In this document: in pieces, positions 6,287 to 10,443 of the stretch
Layout: every line of letters begins with the position of its first letter
How positions within the stretch are numbered: the stretch's first letter is position 1
Source of the DNA: an uncultured Bermanella sp.
GTDB lineage: Bacteria > Pseudomonadota > Gammaproteobacteria > Pseudomonadales > Oceanobacteraceae
Direction of reading: 5' to 3'
Assembly (NCBI GenBank): GCA_913054445.1
Contig: CAJXIK010000049.1
Coordinates: forward strand, 1 to 10,443
Length of the DNA: 10,443 nt
Notes under the pieces: model-generated
Databases searched by the model: none
Told to the model about the DNA's origin: nothing
What the model saw: the letters and a program-made list of their open reading frames with translations, nothing else
Program-made: the position numbers and the translations under genes

Positions 6287-6561
6287 GACTGCCAATTTAA
6301 GCCGACAGGCCCTGTTTTCTAACGGTGCCGGCCGGCTTAAACTCCATTAAAGACGCCCTCTTTAGCACCTCCACGGTGTCACTTTATAACCACTCTGCGA
6401 ACCTGTTGATCATCTTGCGAAACCCAAGATGGGCGTTTGGCCGTCTTGCCAAACTGGCTTAAGCGCCGTTGGCCCCGTATAATCTGCCCTTTTTCCATTT
6501 CAATTTTTTGTAATGCGCCACTGTTAATACACGGGGCCATTAGAATCCAAGGCAGGCCACA
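6287..6561. other. Intergenic region upstream of glyQ, rich in inverted repeats
   Basis: No gene is seen. Several short perfect inverted repeats are present: TTTAAGCCG (6296-6304) with CGGCTTAAA (6333-6341); CATCTTG (6411-6417) with CAAGATG (6425-6431), 7-base loop; and GTTTGG (6435-6440) with CCAAAC (6449-6454). TGCGAA occurs twice, 20 bp apart (6396 and 6416). The glyQ promoter lies at the right end. I do not recognise a riboswitch or tRNA-like structure. Confidence 0.5.
6455..6483 (+). promoter_or_regulatory. Probable sigma-70 promoter of glyQS
   Basis: A perfect -10 hexamer TATAAT at 6478-6483 stands 78 bases before the glyQ start. With a 17-bp spacer the -35 would be TGGCTT (6455-6460), a poor match, so the placement of the -35 is weak. 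Position and exact -10 favour it as the housekeeping promoter. Confidence 0.55.
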
Positions 6562-7572
6562 TTGTCAGAACCAGCGTACGACGTAAAAACATTCCAAGGA
6601 CTCATCGCCACCCTGCAAAATTACTGGGCCAAACAAGGCTGCGTGATTAACCAGCCGGTCGACATGGAAGTGGGAGCGGGCACCTTTCACACCTCGACGT
6701 TCTTACGCGCCATCGGCCCAGAGACCTGGAATGCCGCCTACGTGCAGCCTTGTCGCCGCCCCACAGATGGCCGTTATGGTGAAAACCCTAACCGCTTGCA
6801 GCACTACTACCAGTTTCAGGTGGCCATGAAGCCCGCCCCCATCGACATTCAGGATAAATACCTGCAAAGCCTTAAACTCATCGGCATAGACACAGACGTA
6901 CACGATGTCCGCTTCGTGGAAGACAACTGGGAGAGCCCCACACTGGGTGCCTGGGGCCTGGGTTGGGAAGTATGGTTAAACGGCATGGAAGTGACCCAAT
7001 TCACCTACTTTCAGCAGGTGGGCGGCCTCGAATGCTACCCCGTCACCGGCGAGATCACCTATGGCCTAGAGCGCATCGCCATGTATCTGCAAGAGGTAGA
7101 CAGCATCTTCGACCTAGTGTGGAGCTATGGCCCTGATGGCTCTAAAGTCACCTATGGCGATGTTTTCCACCAAAACGAGGTGGAGATGTCGGCCTACAAC
7201 TTCGAGCATGCCGATGTGGATTTCCTCTTTCAAGCATTCGACCAACACGAAAAAGACTGCGCGCGCCTCATTGAGTCAGGCTTACCTCTGCCTGCCTATG
7301 AGAAGGTGCTGAAGGCCTCTCACGCCTTTAACATGCTGGATGCCCGCCAAGCCATCTCGGTGACCGAGCGCCAGGGTTATATCTTGCGCGTGCGTACCCT
7401 GTCGCGTCAGGTGGCCATGTCGTATTTCCAGAGCCGCCGTAGTTTAAAATTCCCGCTCGCGCCTGCGCCGTTACGTGATGAAGTATTGGCTTTGGCCGAT
7501 GCCGAAGATAAGGCCGCCGCCAAAGCGGCCGCCAAAAAAGCGGCTAAAGCCGCCAAGAAGGGAGCCAAATAA
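6562..7572 (+). CDS. glyQ: Glycyl-tRNA synthetase alpha subunit
   Basis: The alpha chain of the bacterial alpha2-beta2 glycyl-tRNA synthetase, which holds the class II catalytic core and charges tRNA-Gly with glycine in the cytoplasm. Family signatures are collinear with E. coli GlyQ: TFQGLIATLQNYWAKQGC (10-27), RRPTDGRYGENPNR (65-78), FVEDNWESPTLGAWGLGWEV, GMEVTQFTYFQQVGG and YGDVFHQNEVE. The start must be TTG at 6562: an in-frame TAG lies at 6541 and the conserved N-terminus begins right after it, with no closer ATG or GTG; AAGGCAGG upstream can serve as ribosome-binding site. At 336 residues it is about 30 longer than E. coli GlyQ (303), because of a Lys/Ala-rich tail from about residue 312. 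Its stop overlaps the glyS start by one base, so the subunits are translationally coupled. Confidence 0.97.
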   Translation: MSEPAYDVKTFQGLIATLQNYWAKQGCVINQPVDMEVGAGTFHTSTFLRAIGPETWNAAYVQPCRRPTDGRYGENPNRLQHYYQFQVAMKPAPIDIQDKYLQSLKLIGIDTDVHDVRFVEDNWESPTLGAWGLGWEVWLNGMEVTQFTYFQQVGGLECYPVTGEITYGLERIAMYLQEVDSIFDLVWSYGPDGSKVTYGDVFHQNEVEMSAYNFEHADVDFLFQAFDQHEKDCARLIESGLPLPAYEKVLKASHAFNMLDARQAISVTERQGYILRVRTLSRQVAMSYFQSRRSLKFPLAPAPLRDEVLALADAEDKAAAKAAAKKAAKAAKKGAK

Positions 7573-9653
7573 TGAGCACTCAATTATCTACCCAAGATTT
7601 TCTGGTTGAGATTGGCACCGAAGAATTACCACCCAAGGCTCTCAACACTTTGGCCAAGGCTTTTCAGGCCGGCATCGAGGCTCATCTAAAAGGCAAGGAG
7701 CTGTCTTTTGCAAGCAGCAAGTTATTTGCCGCCCCGCGCCGTTTAGCCTTACGCATTCACGGCCTACAGAGCCAAGGCAAATCCAGCAAGGTAGAAAAGT
7801 TAGGGCCTTACGCTAAGGTCGCATTTGATGAAAAAGGTAAGCCCACTAAGGCTGCCCTGGGTTTTGCCCGCGCCAACGGCATCGAATTTGAACAGGTAGG
7901 GCGCGTCACAGATGAGAAAGGCGAGCGCCTTTATTACGCACAGGATGTCGCCGGAGCAAACGCCACCAGCGAATTGCCGGTGGCGGTCAGCGATGCACTC
8001 GCCAAGTTGCCCATCGCCAAACGCATGCGTTGGGGCAGCAGCCGCATCGAATTTGTGCGCCCGGTACACTGGGTCTTAATGTTGCTGGACAGCAAGGTCA
8101 TAGAAGCCAATATTCTGGGCATTAAGTCCAACTACTTCACCAAGGGCCACCGTTTCCACGCCAACCGTGAGATTGTGATCACTAGCCCCGCCGCCTATGA
8201 AGACACTCTTAAAGAGCAAGGCAAAGTACTGGCCGACTACCACGAGCGTAAAGAGCTCATTCGCCGTCAAGTCATCGCCGCCGGCGAGAAGCTGGGAGGC
8301 GTGGCGGTGATCGATGAAGACCTACTGGATGAAGTGACCTCGTTAAACGAATGGCCCACCGCCCTAGCCGGTAACTTCGATGCGCTGTTTTTAGATGTGC
8401 CCAGTGAGGCGCTGATCTCCTCCATGAAAGAGCACCAGAAATATTTCCATGTGGAAGATAAAAACGGCAAGTTAATGCCTAACTTCATCACCATTTGTAA
8501 TATTGAATCCAAAGATCCGCAGCAGGTCATTCACGGCAACGAAAAAGTCATTCGCCCCCGTTTGGCCGATGCCAAATTTTTCTGGGATACCGACCTCAAG
8601 CAAACCCTAGAGAGCCGCGTCGAAAAGTTATCCACTGTGGTGTGGGTACAAAAACTCGGCACCCTCAAAGACAAATCACAACGCTTGCAGACGCTGGCGG
8701 CAAAAATTTCTGCCGCCATGGGCGGGGATGACAAACTGGCCGCACGGGCCGCGCTATTATGTAAAACCGATTTACTGTCCAACATGGTCAACGAATTCTC
8801 CGACCTACAAGGCATCGCCGGTTCTTATTATGCGCAGCAAGATGGTGAGCACCAAGACGTCTGTGCGGCCATGGTTGAGCAATACAAACCGGCTTTCTCG
8901 GGCGATGTATTACCCGCCACCGTCACCGGCCTAGCCCTCGCCCTCGCCGACCGCCTCGACAGCCTAGTGGGCTTGTTTGGCCTTGGGCAAATACCGACAG
9001 GGGGCAAAGACCCGTTCGCCCTGCGTCGTGCCTCGGTGGGCGTGTTACGTTTATTGGTCGAGAAAGACCTCAAGCTGGATTTATCCGAGCTAATCGACTG
9101 GGCCATAGACAACGACTGGCCGATCGAACTAAAAGCAGAAACCAAATCAAAACTAAGCGAGTACATGCTCGACCGCTTTAGCGCTTGGTATCAGGATGAA
9201 AATATTCCCGCCGTGGTTTTCCAAGCCGTTAGGGCCAAGGGCATCACCCAACCCAAGGACATCAACCAGCGTGTGCAAGCCGTAAATGCTTTCTACAAGC
9301 TCGACAGCGCGCAGGCACTGGCCGCCGCCAACAAGCGTGTATCGAACATTATCGCCAAGAACGATGCCCACATGGATGCGCCGCAGGTAAACGAGGCCTT
9401 GCTGCAAGAGGATGCCGAGAAGGTGCTCTCTAAAGAGTTGATCGCGAAAGGCCTAGCGGCTCAGCCTTTATTTGATAGCGGCCAGTATGAAGAATACCTA
9501 CTGTCTTTGGCTAGCCTGCGCGCGAGCATCGATGATTTCTTCGACAACGTAATGGTGATGGCCGACGACGAAGCCGTTAAGCAAAACCGTTTAGCCCTGT
9601 TAAACCAATTGCGTAATCTATTTTTGCAGGTGGCAGATATTTCGCTGCTGTAA
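7572..9653 (+). CDS. glyS: Glycyl-tRNA synthetase beta subunit
   Basis: The beta chain, 693 residues (E. coli GlyS 689), starts at ATG 7572, overlapping the glyQ stop in TAATG. It begins with the family motif FLVEIGTEELPPKAL (10-24) and contains KRMRWGSSRIEFVRPVHW, SSMKEHQKYFHV, the central KTDLLSNMVNEFSDLQGIAG segment and KDPFALRRASVGVLRLL (about 477-493), ending in the helical anticodon-recognition (DALR-type) region (about 570-693). It recognises tRNA-Gly and is needed for charging together with GlyQ. No truncation or frameshift is seen. An intrinsic terminator follows 15 bases after the stop. Confidence 0.97.
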   Translation: MSTQLSTQDFLVEIGTEELPPKALNTLAKAFQAGIEAHLKGKELSFASSKLFAAPRRLALRIHGLQSQGKSSKVEKLGPYAKVAFDEKGKPTKAALGFARANGIEFEQVGRVTDEKGERLYYAQDVAGANATSELPVAVSDALAKLPIAKRMRWGSSRIEFVRPVHWVLMLLDSKVIEANILGIKSNYFTKGHRFHANREIVITSPAAYEDTLKEQGKVLADYHERKELIRRQVIAAGEKLGGVAVIDEDLLDEVTSLNEWPTALAGNFDALFLDVPSEALISSMKEHQKYFHVEDKNGKLMPNFITICNIESKDPQQVIHGNEKVIRPRLADAKFFWDTDLKQTLESRVEKLSTVVWVQKLGTLKDKSQRLQTLAAKISAAMGGDDKLAARAALLCKTDLLSNMVNEFSDLQGIAGSYYAQQDGEHQDVCAAMVEQYKPAFSGDVLPATVTGLALALADRLDSLVGLFGLGQIPTGGKDPFALRRASVGVLRLLVEKDLKLDLSELIDWAIDNDWPIELKAETKSKLSEYMLDRFSAWYQDENIPAVVFQAVRAKGITQPKDINQRVQAVNAFYKLDSAQALAAANKRVSNIIAKNDAHMDAPQVNEALLQEDAEKVLSKELIAKGLAAQPLFDSGQYEEYLLSLASLRASIDDFFDNVMVMADDEAVKQNRLALLNQLRNLFLQVADISLL

Positions 9654-9668
9654 AAAATAAACCATCAA

Positions 9669-9697
9669 TAAAAGGGAGCATTGCTCCCTTTTATTTT
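9669..9697 (+). terminator. Rho-independent terminator of glyQS
   Basis: Perfect 11-bp stem TAAAAGGGAGC (9669-9679) / GCTCCCTTTTA (9683-9693) with a 3-base loop ATT, followed by TTTT (9694-9697). The A-rich left arm makes it potentially active in both directions. Confidence 0.9.
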
Positions 9698-9763
9698 GCC
9701 TACCATTTGTAGGAGGCTGCTTGCAGGCGAATGCAGGTGCTGCCGCATAGGAACCAGCTAACA

Positions 9764-10324
9764 ATGCCTAATAAACTCATCATCCTCGACCGTGATGGCG
9801 TGATTAATTACGACTCTGACCACTACATAAAGACCGTAGACGAATGGATTCCGTTACCCGGCTCCATGGCGGCGTTAGCCAAGCTGACCCAAGCCGGTTA
9901 TAAGATCGCCATCGCCACCAACCAATCCGGCATTGGCCGTGGCTACTTCACGGTGGCCACGCTGGATGCCATGCACCGCAAGATGCTTAATCTGGCCAGC
10001 CAAATCGGTGCCAAAATTGATGTCATCGCTTACTGCCCCCATGGCCCCGACGACCAGTGTGATTGCCGCAAGCCTCTGCCTGGCTTGATTCATCAAATAG
10101 AGCAGGCATTAAACATGTCTGCCGAGGGCTGTTATATGGTGGGGGATTCCTTAAGAGACTTACAAGCCGGCAGTGCCGCTGGGCTCGTACCTGCGCTAGT
10201 ATTAACCGGCAAGGGAGAGCGCACTCTCGCCAAGAAAGAGGGCCTCGCTGGGGTCGCCGTCTTTGCTGACTTAAACAGCTTCGTTGATAACCTAGTGCGC
10301 TCAACATTAAGCGAGGGCTCATAA
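9764..10324 (+). CDS. gmhB: D-glycero-beta-D-manno-heptose-1,7-bisphosphate 7-phosphatase
   Basis: A HAD-superfamily phosphatase of 186 residues (E. coli GmhB 191) that removes the 7-phosphate of heptose bisphosphate in the ADP-heptose pathway for the lipopolysaccharide inner core. Motif I is LDRDGVIN (Asp9 nucleophile, Asp11), motif II ATNQSG (51-56), Lys103 in CRKP is motif III, and MVGDSLRD (125-132) is motif IV. A structural zinc site is formed by Cys91, His93, Cys99 and Cys101 (YCPHGPDDQCDCRKP), with a shorter loop than in E. coli. I chose ATG 9764 because the fold begins there; an in-frame ATG at 9731 would add 11 unconserved residues. An AGGAGG at 9711-9716 fits neither start well, being 14 bases before 9731 and 47 before 9764, while GGAACC (9750-9755) precedes 9764. 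It follows the glyQS terminator, so it likely has its own promoter. Confidence 0.93.
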   Translation: MPNKLIILDRDGVINYDSDHYIKTVDEWIPLPGSMAALAKLTQAGYKIAIATNQSGIGRGYFTVATLDAMHRKMLNLASQIGAKIDVIAYCPHGPDDQCDCRKPLPGLIHQIEQALNMSAEGCYMVGDSLRDLQAGSAAGLVPALVLTGKGERTLAKKEGLAGVAVFADLNSFVDNLVRSTLSEGS

Positions 10325-10443
10325 CTTACGCGCTAATCAGCGCAGATCACCGCTATTACTTTTTGATCTTTATAATCAATTTTATATGATCAAAACACCT
10401 AATTATCATTGTGGTTAATAAACGACAACTATAGAATTTAGGG
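10325..10443. other. AT-rich tail after gmhB with hairpins
   Basis: No gene is seen. A short hairpin GCGCT (10330-10334) / AGCGC (10339-10343) lies just after the gmhB stop, without a T-tract next to it. Farther on, perfect 8-bp arms TTTTGATC (10361-10368) and GATCAAAA (10388-10395) flank an AT-rich 19-base centre with a TATAAT (10371-10376). This could be a promoter with an operator for a gene beyond the window, or a weak terminator; the data do not decide. Confidence 0.45.

Noticed and set aside
1..10443. CRISPR arrays, insertion sequences, tRNA or rRNA genes, defence systems
   Set aside because: No regularly spaced repeats, transposase-like proteins or tRNA-like cloverleaf sequences were found on reading both strands.

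Overview
The window looks like chromosomal DNA of a gammaproteobacterium, probably marine and able to use hydrocarbons or fatty acids. The evidence is the split glyQ/glyS glycyl-tRNA synthetase followed by gmhB (a neighbourhood known from Pseudomonas-like genomes near the replication origin), LPS-heptose biosynthesis, and a CYP153-type alkane/fatty-acid hydroxylase locus. A precise genus cannot be read from the sequence.

Left part (1-6242) is a catabolic/accessory locus. A large LuxR-type ATP-dependent (MalT/AlkS-like, LAL) regulator is on the minus strand (2714 down to the window edge, 904 codons seen, no internal stop). Divergent from it, on the plus strand, are a CYP153-like cytochrome P450 (3182-4450), a [2Fe-2S] ferredoxin (4635-4955) and a second CYP153-like P450 (4974-6242). 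The two P450s are both 422 residues, align without gaps and are about 84% identical (my hand count: 67 differences).

The main discovery by reading is that the locus is a tandem duplication of a three-part unit, promoter + ferredoxin + P450. The region upstream of the ferredoxin (about 4474-4634) aligns nearly gap-free with the region upstream of the first P450 (about 2902-3063), and just before the first P450 there is a 50-bp scar (3103-3152) matching the last 17 codons of the ferredoxin. The first unit has therefore lost most of its ferredoxin gene (about 220 bp) while keeping the promoter, and the single remaining ferredoxin probably serves both P450s. Two short elements are conserved between the duplicated promoters: a 39-bp block with possible -35/-10 boxes 19 bp apart, and an inverted repeat GGCTAA/TTAGCC. 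Both are good candidates for operators or leader elements of the adjacent regulator. No ferredoxin reductase is present in the window.

Right part (6243-10443) is housekeeping: a hairpin after the second P450, a palindrome-rich gap with a TATAAT promoter, glyQ (TTG start, unusual Lys/Ala-rich tail) overlapping glyS by one base, a clear intrinsic terminator, gmhB, and an AT-rich tail with an inverted repeat. No RNA genes, CRISPR arrays, insertion sequences or transposases were seen.
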